Positions 1-10,550 are shown, counted from the first letter of the stretch. The stretch: DNA of 64,000 nt from Thalassotalea sp. 1_MG-2023 (GCF_030546745.1 NZ_JAUOPD010000010.1:62001-126000), one strand, 5' to 3'. The notes: generated from the sequence alone by a model not told the origin. A program made the numbers and translations.

Positions 1-156
1 AATCCTCAAAAAACAAAGCAATAAATTAATCGCGTATTATGTCAAAAAGCCACGCTAACTTACAGCGCAAAATGCGGCTAACGATAAATTCTTTATAACG
101 CGTTAAAACAGCATCGTTCTGTTAAACGCGTTATGTTAAAAGCCATACAATTACTG

Positions 157-1374
157 CTAGCTATCTTTATTCAATTGCAACTGAGAAAACACTTCTGGAT
201 TGGGGAAGCCATCGGCTACCAACGAGTGTTTTAATTGAAAAGCACGAATGGCTTTTCGGCTGTTTGGCCCCCAAATTCCGTCAGGTTTACCACTTTCAAA
301 ACCCATCTCATTTAACGTTGCTTGTAACTGCTCCATTTGGTGACGACTAAAATGCAATGGCTTAGGATCTTTGATCGGCTGTACACCTTGCGAACCTACA
401 AGCTTATCCGCCAAGATACCGACTGAAAGCGCGTAATTTTTCGATAAATTCCATTTCATAATCACATCAAAGTTGCGGTAAACTAAAAACGCATTACCTT
501 GATATCCGTTAGGTAACACTAATTCAGCTTGAATATCAGCTACGGGCAGCATTTTTCCATTTATTTGCTTAACGCCTGCATTTGCAAACTTCTTTAACGC
601 ATACCGTGTGTCAAATTCAAAGGCGCTAAAATCAAAGTTTTCTGGTAAACGTACTTCTCTTCCCCAGCGTATAGAGGGTTCCCAACCTATTTTATTGAGA
701 TAATTTGCTGCACTCGTTAAAGCATCAACTTCGCTTTGCCACACATCTATTTTACCGTCACCATCGCCATCAATCGCATATTTTTTAAAGGCAGAAGGCA
801 TAAACTGCATATGGCCCATTGCCCCAGCCCACGAACCAGATAATTGCTCAACCTTAACGGTATCTTGATCAATTAAATGAAATAAATCGAAAAGTTCACT
901 CGTGAAATAACGTTTCCTACGTTTGTCACACGCTAATGTGGCGATTGAATTAAGCACTGACATCTTGCCTTTATGACGACCAAAAACGGTTTCTAATCCC
1001 CAAAAAGAGACGAGATATTGCGGCGCTACACCATACTTTTCTTGCAGGCTTGATAATAGATTTTCATGTTTTTTTAGCATGATTCGACCATGCTTAATAT
1101 GATATTGACTCACGCGCTTATCGACATACTGCGCAAAACTTTGAGCAAACTCTGGTTGGTTTTTATCTAACGATATAACACGCTCCACAGGAGCAAGCGT
1201 TTTAATGACTTGTTGAATTTTAGGAGAAAGTCCTTTGTTATCCGCTAAATTAGAAAATCGCTGTTGGCATTGCTCAAAGGTCTCTATGGAGCTTGCTGAT
1301 GCTTGAGCGAGTATTAACGTTGTGGATAAGCCTATAAGCCATTTGGATAGCTTAGGAGAAAGTTTGTGCTGCAT
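157..1374 (-). CDS. Lytic murein transglycosylase, MltB-like with peptidoglycan-binding domain
   Basis: This is a periplasmic or membrane-associated enzyme that cleaves the glycan strands of peptidoglycan. An N-terminal signal segment (about 15-30 residues in) is followed by an SLT_2/MltB-type catalytic domain. The likely catalytic glutamate is in the motif WGLETVFG, matching the WGIESxFG signature of the family, and the GAMGHMQFMPS motif follows. The last ~60 residues (FESGKPDGIWGPNSRKAIRAF) form a PG_binding_1 domain. A TTG codon 12 bases upstream also opens the frame, but the ATG at 1374 has GGA at a better distance and leads directly into the signal peptide. It is transcribed alone, away from the next gene. 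Confidence 0.92.
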   Translation of the reverse strand: MQHKLSPKLSKWLIGLSTTLILAQASASSIETFEQCQQRFSNLADNKGLSPKIQQVIKTLAPVERVISLDKNQPEFAQSFAQYVDKRVSQYHIKHGRIMLKKHENLLSSLQEKYGVAPQYLVSFWGLETVFGRHKGKMSVLNSIATLACDKRRKRYFTSELFDLFHLIDQDTVKVEQLSGSWAGAMGHMQFMPSAFKKYAIDGDGDGKIDVWQSEVDALTSAANYLNKIGWEPSIRWGREVRLPENFDFSAFEFDTRYALKKFANAGVKQINGKMLPVADIQAELVLPNGYQGNAFLVYRNFDVIMKWNLSKNYALSVGILADKLVGSQGVQPIKDPKPLHFSRHQMEQLQATLNEMGFESGKPDGIWGPNSRKAIRAFQLKHSLVADGFPNPEVFSQLQLNKDS

Positions 1375-1461
1375 TGAAAAATCCAAATATAAAGAATGAC
1401 ACTTGCACGTTATACAATTGCAGAAAATTAGTAAAGCTGCTTAATCGCAAATTATCAACGA

Positions 1462-2229
1462 TTACTCGTATGCAGGGAAATATTGCTGCATTATTTGCCG
1501 ATACATTCGATGTACTTGTAAGTCACCATAACTATAAACGGCCATTTTATGAGAATATTCTTTAAACACAGGAACAAATGCTAAGTTATCATTCACAGCA
1601 TATTGTTTCATGATCGCTAATAATACTCTTTCAGGGTGACCTAAACCATTTTCATCCGGCTGTCGAGCAAGTTGCGCATTTAGCGCATTTTTTATCATGC
1701 ATAAATGTATCGGAAGTTGTTTTAATAATATGCTAAATTGAGCAAAATCATGGTGATAGAAAGCTTGCCAACATTGAGTGAAAAAAGCTAGGTCTTCTTG
1801 CGAAAGTGAGATTGCATTTTCTTGCGCAAGTATCAATTCAAGATCCGTCATACCAGCAAAGCTATATTCATTACCTGCATTAGGTTTTACCCAACGCACT
1901 TTACTTACATGATTATTCGCTAATAAAGAACATACGTACCACATATTAACTTGACAGAACAAGTCTTCCTCAAACCACAATTCAATGAGATTTTCATGAG
2001 TTAATGCGCGTATCTTTTCAAATTCTGGTTTCGATTCTGCTAAATATTGTTCTTTAGTGCACTGCGGATAACTATCGATAAATGTTGCACGATTTAACAT
2101 AAACTGTTCAAAGGTATCACCAGATAGATCACCATCTACCAAACATTCACGCGCTACAATTTTCTCGCCCTTTATCTTTTCAGGAAAGCGTTGAAGTAAA
2201 GCATCGCCATTTAAAATATGAGCTATCAT
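1462..2229 (-). CDS. DUF1835-like protein
   Basis: This is a soluble protein of about 255 residues. It opens with MIAHILNGDALLQRF, the HxxNGDxL start typical of DUF1835 proteins, and continues with an acidic segment (ARECLVDGDLSGD) also typical of them. No catalytic residues can be named and the function of the family is not established. A GTG two codons upstream also opens the frame, but the ATG at 2229 gives the expected N terminus. The gene lies 27 bases downstream of the Rieske-protein gene on the same strand, so the two are probably co-transcribed. Confidence 0.72.
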   Translation of the reverse strand: MIAHILNGDALLQRFPEKIKGEKIVARECLVDGDLSGDTFEQFMLNRATFIDSYPQCTKEQYLAESKPEFEKIRALTHENLIELWFEEDLFCQVNMWYVCSLLANNHVSKVRWVKPNAGNEYSFAGMTDLELILAQENAISLSQEDLAFFTQCWQAFYHHDFAQFSILLKQLPIHLCMIKNALNAQLARQPDENGLGHPERVLLAIMKQYAVNDNLAFVPVFKEYSHKMAVYSYGDLQVHRMYRQIMQQYFPAYE

Positions 2230-2256
2230 AATCACTAACTTACCAGGTATCTTTTG

Positions 2257-2616
2257 CTATGGGGTGATAACAAATTTATTATCACGTTTAATGACATTAA
2301 AGGCATAATTATATTCGCTAAATACACAAATTGGCCGCTTATGTAGATGACAATAAACATTTCCGTCATGTTTTAGCTCGTCATGTGATAAATCAGCCCC
2401 TTGGTGCGGACACTTAGCTGGAATCGTTCTATATTCTGCTTCCTCACCTTCCCCTAAACAATAGATGATAATTGCTTTAGCTGTGTTTGCAGGTGGTAGC
2501 GTTGCAATGGCATTCCATGCATTATTTTGTTTTAATGGCTTAACATCAAATACCGGCACTTCATGGTCAATTACACCGCCACAAGGAAAGTACTGTATAA
2601 GTTCATTTTTATTCAT
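2257..2616 (-). CDS. Small Rieske [2Fe-2S] protein
   Basis: This 119-residue protein is built around one Rieske fold. The two cluster-binding motifs are CPH (in KCPHQGADL) and CHLH (in VYCHLHKRPI), that is C-x-H and C-x2-H separated by about 17 residues. No signal peptide or membrane segment is visible. This suggests a soluble ferredoxin-type electron carrier, like those serving oxygenases or nitrite reductase, but no such partner is adjacent. It probably shares a transcript with the DUF1835-like gene that follows. The electron donor and acceptor cannot be told from the sequence. Confidence 0.85.
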   Translation of the reverse strand: MNKNELIQYFPCGGVIDHEVPVFDVKPLKQNNAWNAIATLPPANTAKAIIIYCLGEGEEAEYRTIPAKCPHQGADLSHDELKHDGNVYCHLHKRPICVFSEYNYAFNVIKRDNKFVITP

Positions 2617-2687
2617 TGTACGAAGTTACCTGTTAATATTTACCAGTAAGCTTGGAAATAATTCTTTGTTAGCTTAAAGAAGCTTTT

Positions 2688-3275
2688 ATGAAACATTCAC
2701 CTGTAAACACACTGATTAAAAACGTAAAGCAATGTACCCTATGCCAAAAAGAGCTGCCGTTTACCGCGAATCCTGTTTTACAATATAGTCATAAAAGTAA
2801 AATACTGCTTGCAGGTCAAGCACCTGGCGTATCTGCTCACACCAGTTCAACCCCTTTTGCAGATCAAAGCGGCAAGCGATTAACACAATGGCTACAGATC
2901 ACAGATCAACAACTGTACAACGATAAGCTTTTTTCAATTTTGCCAATGGGTTTTTGCTACCCAGGTAAAAGCAAATCAGGTGACTTACCGCCAATAAAGC
3001 GTTGCGCTAACACGTGGCGAGAACCGTTACTTGCTACATTCACAAATTGTCAATTTACCATTTTACTCGGCAAATATGCCGCAAATTGGCATTTATCAAG
3101 CTCTAAGCCCCTTACTGAGCTATGTAAACAATGGCCATCACTCCTTGAGGATAATACCATTGTATTACCCCACCCTAGCCCTCGAAATATTCCATGGATA
3201 ACAAGAAACCCATGGTTTGAACAAGATTTGTTACCTGCTTTACGCTCTCGTCTTAACACAATAATAAACGAATAA
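2688..3275 (+). CDS. Uracil-DNA glycosylase family protein
   Basis: This 195-residue protein has the UDG-superfamily layout: motif I as GQAPGVSAH near residue 43 and motif II as LPHPSPRNIPW near residue 160. Proteins of this type remove or recognise damaged bases. A CxxC pair near residue 16 (CTLCQKEL) resembles part of the iron-sulfur ligand set of family 4/5 enzymes, but I do not see a clear complete set of four cysteines in the usual places. Cluster binding is therefore uncertain. The N terminus fits small UDG-like proteins of gammaproteobacteria. It is transcribed divergently from the Rieske gene. Confidence 0.82.
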   Translation: MKHSPVNTLIKNVKQCTLCQKELPFTANPVLQYSHKSKILLAGQAPGVSAHTSSTPFADQSGKRLTQWLQITDQQLYNDKLFSILPMGFCYPGKSKSGDLPPIKRCANTWREPLLATFTNCQFTILLGKYAANWHLSSSKPLTELCKQWPSLLEDNTIVLPHPSPRNIPWITRNPWFEQDLLPALRSRLNTIINE

Positions 3276-3321
3276 ATCACTTATCATCACGAGTTAAGAG
3301 GTGTTTGTATTTAACTTGGTG

Positions 3322-3582
3322 TTATTTTTTAGACTGTTCAAGCGTTTGCTTAGCTTTTGCAAGCGCTTCAACATCTAATCCTAACTCAATAACAGCTTCC
3401 TGTATAAGTTGTGGTTGTGTCATTACTTGCATCATAACCGCTTGAAGCTTTTCTTGCGGAATGCCAAGCTGAGCAATGCTATTCATTGCCATGAGTGGAT
3501 TGTCAGTTAATTGGATAAAAACAGCCTTAATTTGTTCATCGGGAATGTTTTCATCTCTTAAAAGTTGGATGATCGGATTCAT
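3322..3582 (-). CDS. DUF2999 family protein
   Basis: This small 86-residue acidic helical protein begins MNPIIQLLRDENIPDEQI. I recognise it as the DUF2999 family, which is common in Alteromonadales and Vibrionales and has no established function. There is no signal peptide, membrane segment or cysteine. The gene stands alone, convergent with the uracil-glycosylase-like gene and divergent from the solute-binding protein gene. Confidence 0.8.
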   Translation of the reverse strand: MNPIIQLLRDENIPDEQIKAVFIQLTDNPLMAMNSIAQLGIPQEKLQAVMMQVMTQPQLIQEAVIELGLDVEALAKAKQTLEQSKK

Positions 3583-3742
3583 TAAATTCTCATTGTGTAT
3601 GCATAACTACACGAATTATAAAGCGAATAAATCTAAAGGAAACCCTTGTTTGAAATATCGGTTTATCTCTAGTCATTTTTACTAGCGCATTGAAGAATAT
3701 CTTATTACAATAAAACAGAATTAAGCATTTTTAAGTTGTACC

Positions 3743-4489
3743 ATGCATTCTAAAGTCTTACTCAAACTGTGTTTCATTGCATTTTTCTGTGTTCTTTCTT
3801 TTATCACCTTTGGCAAAGAAACAGTAAATATCGTTGTCGGTTTAACTAAGCCCCCTTATGTGATTGAAAAAACACAATCAGGTTTTGAGTTAGAATTAAT
3901 TACCAATGTTCTCAACCAATTAAATAAACAACCAAATTATATTTTTGTACCCTTCGGCCGCTCAGAGCGCATGTTGAATGAGCACGACATTGATATTATT
4001 TTAACCGCTAACAAACAAATAATTGGCGATAAAGCATATTTATCCGAGCCTTATATCACTTATCAAAATGTAGCTATTTCATTAAAGAAAAATGAATTAC
4101 GCATTGATAAGGTTGCAGATTTAGCAAACTATTCATTAGCAACCTTTCAATCAGCGCATAAAGTACTCGGTAATGAATTTGCAAAAAGTGCTGAACTTAG
4201 CCCCGTTTATATTCAAATAATTAAACAACAACACCAATTAGAAATGTTGTTTAAAGAACGGGTTGAAGTGATCATTATGGATAAAAATATTTTTGCCTAC
4301 ATGCTCGACAAATATTACCCTGGTGAAGATATTAACCAATTAAGCATACATAAAATATTTCCAGAAAGCCTATACAGTGCCGCATTTAAAAGTCACTTTT
4401 CTCGTAATAACTTTAATCAACAACTTGAAGTATTTTTAAATTCAGCTCAATATCATCAATTAAAGCAAAAATATCAACTTCTCAATTAG
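3743..4489 (+). CDS. Periplasmic solute-binding protein (SBP_bac_3-like)
   Basis: This 248-residue protein has an N-terminal signal peptide (LCFIAFFCVLSFITFGKE) and the fold pattern of amino-acid-type periplasmic binding proteins. Visible hallmarks are the early GLTKPPYVIE segment, the FELELITNVLNQL helix and the KVADLANYSLATFQ hinge. No ABC transporter permease or ATPase gene is adjacent. It may therefore be an orphan binding protein, or act with a distant transporter or sensor, as is frequent in Alteromonadales. The ligand cannot be predicted. Confidence 0.83.
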   Translation: MHSKVLLKLCFIAFFCVLSFITFGKETVNIVVGLTKPPYVIEKTQSGFELELITNVLNQLNKQPNYIFVPFGRSERMLNEHDIDIILTANKQIIGDKAYLSEPYITYQNVAISLKKNELRIDKVADLANYSLATFQSAHKVLGNEFAKSAELSPVYIQIIKQQHQLEMLFKERVEVIIMDKNIFAYMLDKYYPGEDINQLSIHKIFPESLYSAAFKSHFSRNNFNQQLEVFLNSAQYHQLKQKYQLLN

Positions 4490-4722
4490 CAAATAAACGT
4501 ATCGATTACTTACAAGTTACCTCAATTCTTTTACCCCAAAAACGCCAGCCCCGTTTTTTTATTATCGTTATAAAACCTAAACATTTAATTTACCTTCGTG
4601 TTTGAGACTAACAACAAAGTCTGCTCATGTAACAATTAAAAATACACTATCAATTTTCATAAAATCAAAAAGTTCGTCTATAATACCTTTATCAACAGTA
4701 GTTATTGCAAGGAAAGCAATGT

Positions 4723-4908
4723 ATGAAAACTTATCCTGAAACACTTGTTAGAACTTGGTTGTTTTTAGCACACACATCAGAGCCCAAGCTAGTTAATGCA
4801 AAAAACCAAGCCCGCCAGCAGTTAAATGACAATTTTGGTTCTATTGAGTTAGCCATCATCTATTTAGAGCAGTCTTTCGATGAAGATATAGAGGTGGTGT
4901 TAGTGTAA
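4723..4908 (+). CDS. Small protein of unknown function (61 aa)
   Basis: I do not recognise this gene. It begins MKTYPETLVRTWLFLAHTSE and ends in an acidic tail (QSFDEDIEVVLV). A clear AAGGAAAG ribosome-binding site lies six bases before the ATG at 4723, which supports translation. An in-frame TTG 18 bases upstream is less likely as the start. It is a single cytoplasmic domain without membrane segments or cysteines. Confidence 0.55.
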   Translation: MKTYPETLVRTWLFLAHTSEPKLVNAKNQARQQLNDNFGSIELAIIYLEQSFDEDIEVVLV

Positions 4909-5041
4909 TTAAATCAAGACCCTTTCAAAGGTATTTCTAGTTTTACCATGGATTAGTCTCATTATAATTTCGGAACAAAAACTTTTTAATTACCGTATTT
5001 ATACTATATTTAAATGACTATTCATCTTTCGAGATAAACCC

Positions 5042-5431
5042 ATGTTGTACCGCTTGAGCTTTGGCTATATCAAAAAGCTTTCCGAAAATACTGCGGAAGT
5101 GATCGTCAATAATAATGTAACGTTTACACTAGAGATGGTAGAAGAATACGAAACTTTTTTGCAGCAACATTATGCCAATAAACTGGGCGTTTTGGTCAAC
5201 AAAATTAATCGTTATACTTATACACCCGAAGCGCAGTTATGCATAGGGTCATTAAGCAACATTGCCGCTTTTGCGATAGTACACTACCACCCTTTCGACA
5301 CCAAACAAACGAACATATTAGCCCATGTAAGATCCATCGATAATTTAAATATGAAAACATTCGACGGTTACAAACTTGGAAGAGAGTGTGCTCTGAATTG
5401 GCTAAAACTAGAGTTACAAAATCATCATTAG
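5042..5431 (+). CDS. Conserved-looking small protein, possibly STAS/SpoIIAA-like fold
   Basis: This 129-residue soluble protein begins with a strand-rich segment containing FGYIKKLSENTAEVIVNNNVTF. It continues with alternating helices and strands (LGVLVNKINRYTYT; IAAFAIVHYHPF). The order resembles small SpoIIAA-like or STAS-like proteins described in marine bacteria, but this is only a fold guess. No ribosome-binding site is obvious. A nearby operon partner is not evident, as the next gene starts 135 bases later. Confidence 0.5.
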   Translation: MLYRLSFGYIKKLSENTAEVIVNNNVTFTLEMVEEYETFLQQHYANKLGVLVNKINRYTYTPEAQLCIGSLSNIAAFAIVHYHPFDTKQTNILAHVRSIDNLNMKTFDGYKLGRECALNWLKLELQNHH

Positions 5432-5566
5432 CTAATAAACTTTTTGTAATTTATATAACAAGAATAAATAACTTGCATCGTACTAACAAATTTCAATTAA
5501 TGGTGGAAACACAAAAGCTAACTTGTTATAAGTCAATGCATTCATCTACCATTATTTTTCATCATT

Positions 5567-6199
5567 ATGCTTATAGATTTTTCAGATTTCTCTGCAAACC
5601 AACGATATCATTTAATGACGCAAACGGTGATCCCTAGGCCGATTGCATGGGCACTCACCGCTTCAAACTTAGGCACTAATCGCCAAGTATTGAATCTCGC
5701 CCCTTTTTCATACTTTACCGCAATAAGTAGTGAACCAGCGCTTTTAATGATATCTGTTGGCAAAAAGCCTAATGGCGAAGTAAAAGATACATTAACCAAT
5801 ATTTTGGAAAATCAAAAAATTGTTATACACATTGCAAGTGAAAGCCAAGCATCACTAGTGACAGAAACCGCTGCTACGTTAGCACATGGTGAATCAGAAT
5901 TAGCAGAAATTGACACGGATTTACTCAACACAACTACCTTTGATCAATTTGACCTTCCTAGGCTGGCACAATGTGATATCGCGTACGGTTGTGAGTTATA
6001 TGAAGTTAAAGAAATTGGTAATACGCCTCAAAGCTTAATATTTGCCGAGGTAAAAACGCTTTATGTCAATGATGAAGTCATCTCATCAAGTAATGAAAGG
6101 GTCAAGATTCATGCAGATAAAGTATCACCTTTAGCAAGATTAGGCGCCAATGAATACTCGGGGATCACCCAGCCTTTTAAAAGAAATCGACCTGATTAA
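5567..6199 (+). CDS. Flavin reductase family protein (FMN-binding split barrel)
   Basis: This 210-residue protein carries the flavin-reductase-like N terminus: PRPIAWALTAS, then LNLAPFSYFTAISSEPALLMISVG. This is the standard FMN-contacting region of the split-barrel family (PF01613). Such proteins bind FMN and either reduce flavins with NAD(P)H or carry out uncharacterised flavin chemistry. It is cytoplasmic, and length and motif spacing are normal for the family. No monooxygenase partner is adjacent, so the physiological reaction is unknown. Confidence 0.87.
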   Translation: MLIDFSDFSANQRYHLMTQTVIPRPIAWALTASNLGTNRQVLNLAPFSYFTAISSEPALLMISVGKKPNGEVKDTLTNILENQKIVIHIASESQASLVTETAATLAHGESELAEIDTDLLNTTTFDQFDLPRLAQCDIAYGCELYEVKEIGNTPQSLIFAEVKTLYVNDEVISSSNERVKIHADKVSPLARLGANEYSGITQPFKRNRPD

Positions 6200-6274
6200 T
6201 TGCCCAATAAGACGCTTACCAAGCAAAGATTATTACTCCCTTTACTGGTGCCACACATACACTGCGTGCATAGG

Positions 6275-8302
6275 TTAACTTTTTATTGATAAAGGTAGAT
6301 GAATAATAAATTTAGCGCCTTGCTCACAGGGTTCACACAACAATTTACCGTTGAGAAGTTGAGTGACAGAATTATGTGCAATATTGAGCCCTAATCCTAA
6401 ACAACTACTCATTTTTTTTGTTGTAAAGAAAGGGTTAAACACTTGTTGCCTATCTTCTTCACTAATACCTACTCCATTATCTTGATAAATAATATCGACG
6501 GTATCTTTCAAAGAACGTATTTCAAATGAACAAATTAGTGATTCAGCATTATCTTGTTGATGCTCAGAACTGTTTTTCAATAATTGCTCTAACACTTCAA
6601 GTATAACATCAGGGTATGTTTCTATAATTACATCATCGCCGACAACGTTTAACGTCAATTTCTTTTCGAAGTACCCTCCTATTAAATTCGACTTTTCAAA
6701 CAAAAAAGGTTTCAGTGAAATACTGCTAGATTTTACGTCTTTAAGCTCCGCCGATATCAGCTTAAATTGTTGAATCAATTGGCTTGCTTTATCACTGCTT
6801 GCTTCAGATAAAGCGATAGAACTTTTAGCATCACTGATAAAACTTTCCATGGTGCTTAAATTAAGTGATTTTTCGTTCAGCTTAATATCAATCACCTGTA
6901 AACGTTCTTTTAACGCAGAAATTGCAGTCACGATTATACCTAAAGGCGTATTTAGTTGATGGGCCATACCTGACACTAACGTGGTAATTGCTGATATTTT
7001 TTCTGCTTCAATCAATTCTGTTTGTGTTTTATTCAATTTCGCTATTGTTTTCTTTAGTACTTTATTTTTACGGGTAAGAAAACGCATAAAAATATAGACA
7101 AGAAGAATAATCAATACTGAAAAAGTTAACACTAAATACAATTGATATTCTTTGGCTTGTGCATCTTGATTAGCAACTAAGTTTTGCTTTCGAAGCTCTG
7201 AGTTTTGAAGTTCTTTGGAAGTTAAATCAATTTTAGCAATATAATGCATAAGCGCTTGATTAGCTTGTTTATGCATAAAAATTTCTTTATTTTTTATATA
7301 CTCATCAGCCATTAACGATGATTGTTGATAATTTTCATTTTTAAAATAATACGTTTTTAATAGCAGATAAGCTTTAGACAAGATTTGATACTTTTCAAAC
7401 TTTTTTGCTCTATCAATAGTTGATAACGTTAACGCTTTCGCTTTATCAAATTCTTTTAATTTAAAAAGTGTATCAGCAAGCGTCATTTTAGGTGCTAATG
7501 ATTCAATATCGCGATCGTAATCATTAAAAATTGATATTGCCTGCTCTAAATGTGACACTGCAATTGAAAGCTCCCCGGATAATAACGCTAATTTAGCTAA
7601 ATTATAATAAGACCAAGCCGAGTTTAACCTTTCTCCATGAGTTTCACGTAATTCAAGTGATTTTAGAAAGTAACCTTTAGCTTGTTCAAGATTCCCTAAC
7701 TTTAACTCGATCTCACCAAGGTTATTAAATCCTGTCGAGATATAACTGTAGTGATTAATTTTCTGACCAAAATCTAGGAATTGATTAATATAAGGTTTAG
7801 CCGCTTCAACTTTCCCGAGCTCAATAAGCACATGACCAATGTTATTGTTCATACGGGCAATCATTTTCGAATCGTTTGCCTTTGAAGCCACTTTTAAACC
7901 TTCAATATAGGTTTCAAGAGATAAATCAAAATTCTCAAGCTTTTCTAGCATACCAGCAAGATAACTATAATAATAAGCAGTCAACATTGGCTCATTAAGT
8001 TTATCAGCAAGTTTTTTGCATTGAGCAAGTTCAGTAAAGGCTATTTCAAATTGAGAAGCAGAAACCAAAAAGAATACAAGGGTATAGCGCAATCTTAGCG
8101 TTTGTCGTAATGTGAGTTGTTGCTGGTATTTAGTGAGGTAAAATCTTATTTTTTCGACGCCTTGCAAAGGCCTATGAGTGTAATTGTCAAGTATCTCATT
8201 ACGGATTTCATTATACTTAGCTTTAGAAAGCACACCTGTTTCAGCAGCCTTAGCGGTTACCATAGCCAACATAAAGAAACAGAAAATCGCTATCCTCTTC
8301 AT
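6275..8302 (-). CDS. TPR-containing sensor histidine kinase
   Basis: This 675-residue membrane kinase has a signal segment (1-19), then TPR-like helical repeats (about 60-345) that would form a periplasmic sensor. A coiled coil and a transmembrane helix (about 387-407) follow, then the kinase core. The phospho-accepting histidine is H448 in GMAHQLNTPLG. The N box is near 570 (EQLLKNSSEH), the G1 box is DNGVG at 608 and the G2 box is GLGLN at 636. The HQLNTP form is typical of marine gammaproteobacterial kinases. No response regulator is adjacent, so it is an orphan and its signal is unknown. Confidence 0.9.
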   Translation of the reverse strand: MKRIAIFCFFMLAMVTAKAAETGVLSKAKYNEIRNEILDNYTHRPLQGVEKIRFYLTKYQQQLTLRQTLRLRYTLVFFLVSASQFEIAFTELAQCKKLADKLNEPMLTAYYYSYLAGMLEKLENFDLSLETYIEGLKVASKANDSKMIARMNNNIGHVLIELGKVEAAKPYINQFLDFGQKINHYSYISTGFNNLGEIELKLGNLEQAKGYFLKSLELRETHGERLNSAWSYYNLAKLALLSGELSIAVSHLEQAISIFNDYDRDIESLAPKMTLADTLFKLKEFDKAKALTLSTIDRAKKFEKYQILSKAYLLLKTYYFKNENYQQSSLMADEYIKNKEIFMHKQANQALMHYIAKIDLTSKELQNSELRKQNLVANQDAQAKEYQLYLVLTFSVLIILLVYIFMRFLTRKNKVLKKTIAKLNKTQTELIEAEKISAITTLVSGMAHQLNTPLGIIVTAISALKERLQVIDIKLNEKSLNLSTMESFISDAKSSIALSEASSDKASQLIQQFKLISAELKDVKSSSISLKPFLFEKSNLIGGYFEKKLTLNVVGDDVIIETYPDVILEVLEQLLKNSSEHQQDNAESLICSFEIRSLKDTVDIIYQDNGVGISEEDRQQVFNPFFTTKKMSSCLGLGLNIAHNSVTQLLNGKLLCEPCEQGAKFIIHLPLSIKS

Positions 8303-8529
8303 TAAATTCTCACATAATGCTCAGAAGGTTTCATAATACACCTCATACATAAAGGTAGCAAAACCAGAGTTAATCTTTGTACTCAAATACAAATTTATAG
8401 AGTATAAAGAATCTGCATGATCAATCATGGCTATTAATTCAGTGACTGGACAATAATCGACACACACGCCGCCAATTAAGATGGAAATAAGCAAAAGCAA
8501 TACAAAGGCTAGATTATTGATTTAACTTA

Positions 8530-8568
8530 ATAGTTATTATCAAAAATAAAATCGTTGATAATAACTAT
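8530..8568 (-). terminator. AT-rich 13-bp hairpin after the chemoreceptor gene
   Basis: The arms ATAGTTATTATCA (8530-8542) and TGATAATAACTAT (8556-8568) are perfect complements around a 13-base loop. The hairpin sits 14 bases past the stop of the chemoreceptor gene. It has no long U tract on that strand, so it may be a weak terminator or an mRNA-stabilising hairpin. Confidence 0.45.
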
Positions 8569-8582
8569 CTCATTTTACTTCA

Positions 8583-10550
8583 TTATATTTTAAACTGATT
8601 TACAAGGTTTCTTAGTGTAGCGCCTAACTCTGCTAAGCTAGCACTTGCCGTTGATATTTGCTCAGTGCTTGCGGCAGTTTGTGATGCTACGTCTTGAATA
8701 TTATGCACACTCGCATTTACATCATTAACGACGGTGCTTTGCTCTTCAGCAGCAGTAGCAATCATGGCATTCATATCCGAGATTAACCCCGCTTTTGTGG
8801 TAATTTCATAGAGTGAACTTGTTGCACTTTCTGCCTGAGTAGCTAACTTTATAATGCTTTCCCGATTTTGTGACATTGAGTGTACTGCGTTGTCTGCTCC
8901 ACTTTGTAAGTTATGTATTAATGTTTCAATTTCTTTAGTGGAATGTTGTGTTTTTTGGGCTAGCGTACGTACTTCATCAGCTACAACAGCAAAACCGCGA
9001 CCGCTTTCACCTGCTCTGGCAGCTTCAATAGCCGCATTTAACGCTAATAGGTTTGTTTGTTCAGCAATGCTTTTAATTACATCTAAAACCGTGCCTATCC
9101 CTTCACTTTCAACTTTTAAAGTACTAATAACACCAGCTGATTGTTCAATTTCTTCGGTTAGATTATTAATTGCGACCACAGTTTCTGCTATGACTTGGTT
9201 ACCAGATTGAGCCGCACTATCAGCAACTGTGGCAGAGTTTGAAGCTTCTTCAGCGTTAGATGCAACTTCTCTTACCGTTGTAGCTAATTCATTAATAGCA
9301 GACGCCACTTGAATCGTTTCTTGTGTTTGATGCTCTACCTGAGATTGAGTATCTTTAGTAACAACCGACATTTCTTCTGAAGCTGCTGACAGTTGTGAAG
9401 TTGCATTGGCTATTTCGCCAATTAACCCTTGCAATTTAGCAACAAAAACATTGAAACTTTCAGCTAATTGGCCAATTTCATCTTTGCTGTTTACCGGTAT
9501 ACGTTTAGTTAAATCGCCTTCTCCGTTTGCAATATCACTTAAACTAGCATTAGTTGCTAAGATTGGTCCAACAATACCTTTAGCGACAAAGTAGGAAATA
9601 ATAATGCCACTTACGATCGAAAGTAACGTGATAACTGTTGTCGTAATTTCTGTATTAGTTAAGCTAGTATTTGAGACTTCACCCTGGTCATGCATCGCGT
9701 CAAATACACTATTTCTCAACTGAGAGGCTAAAGCAGCCATTTCAGGTCCTTTAACATCTAACACATTCGTAACTGCTTGGTTTCGTGTTTCAATTGCTTG
9801 TACTAATTGAGTAAAACCTTCTTGATAGCTTGCCATTTGGGTTTCTGCTTGTGCTAATAAGGTACGTCGTTGATTATTGCTTAAAGTCGCCTTTAAGGTT
9901 TCTGCATTATTAGTTGTTGCTTTTAGTTCATCAAAAACTCGCATTTTATCACTTTGGTTGTTATTCATGAGATACTTAAACACATATAACCTTACCAATA
10001 ATAAACTTCTCAAAGTATCACCAGCTAAATAGGCTGACTCTGCGTCACTATCTTCAAAAGCACTTAACATTATTTGACTTAGTTTACTTTCTATTTCAGG
10101 GCCATTTACGTCGAGGTTTTGATTGACTATGTCATGTCTAACCTGCATCTGTTTAACCACAGTATTATAAAAAGCCTGTTGATATTCTTTATTTAGACTA
10201 ATGAGAGTGTTAATGATTTGAGCACGTTGTGGGTTTGTGATATTAGCGTTAGCTTGATTGAGGTGTTTTTCTAATTCGTTATTGGCAGCTTTAAATTTAG
10301 TCACTGCAGATTCATTTGATGTTTGTAAATACTGTTTAACCTGAAGTCGTTTATTGTAAACTTGCTCTAAAATTAAACTTGCGGTGTTACTATCTGGCGC
10401 CAAATCTTCTGTAATACCGGTTATGTCTCGTTTGACTTGATCAAGGCTTAAGATGGTAAGAATTAATAATACAACCATTAACACCAATATTAACGAAGGT
10501 GCAAGTAATGCTTTAGTCATTACTTTCATATTTCTATATACATCAAACAT
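8583..10550 (-). CDS. Methyl-accepting chemotaxis protein with HBM-like sensor
   Basis: This 655-residue chemoreceptor feeds ligand signals to CheA/CheW. The first membrane helix spans about 13-35. A long periplasmic helical region (about 40-300) contains two related blocks, each with LDVxGPE followed by a helix. This fits the helical bimodular (HBM) sensor domain known from McpS-type receptors. The second membrane helix is about 302-323, then HAMP (324-377). The cytoplasmic signalling domain has the canonical tip [22 protein letters not shown] receptors known elsewhere bind organic acids, but the ligand here is not shown by the sequence. Confidence 0.93.
   Translation of the reverse strand: MFDVYRNMKVMTKALLAPSLILVLMVVLLILTILSLDQVKRDITGITEDLAPDSNTASLILEQVYNKRLQVKQYLQTSNESAVTKFKAANNELEKHLNQANANITNPQRAQIINTLISLNKEYQQAFYNTVVKQMQVRHDIVNQNLDVNGPEIESKLSQIMLSAFEDSDAESAYLAGDTLRSLLLVRLYVFKYLMNNNQSDKMRVFDELKATTNNAETLKATLSNNQRRTLLAQAETQMASYQEGFTQLVQAIETRNQAVTNVLDVKGPEMAALASQLRNSVFDAMHDQGEVSNTSLTNTEITTTVITLLSIVSGIIISYFVAKGIVGPILATNASLSDIANGEGDLTKRIPVNSKDEIGQLAESFNVFVAKLQGLIGEIANATSQLSAASEEMSVVTKDTQSQVEHQTQETIQVASAINELATTVREVASNAEEASNSATVADSAAQSGNQVIAETVVAINNLTEEIEQSAGVISTLKVESEGIGTVLDVIKSIAEQTNLLALNAAIEAARAGESGRGFAVVADEVRTLAQKTQHSTKEIETLIHNLQSGADNAVHSMSQNRESIIKLATQAESATSSLYEITTKAGLISDMNAMIATAAEEQSTVVNDVNASVHNIQDVASQTAASTEQISTASASLAELGATLRNLVNQFKI

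Noticed and set aside
1374..1565. Plus-strand 63-residue frame
   Set aside because: It overlaps the ends of the genes on the other strand, has no ribosome-binding site and no recognisable domain.
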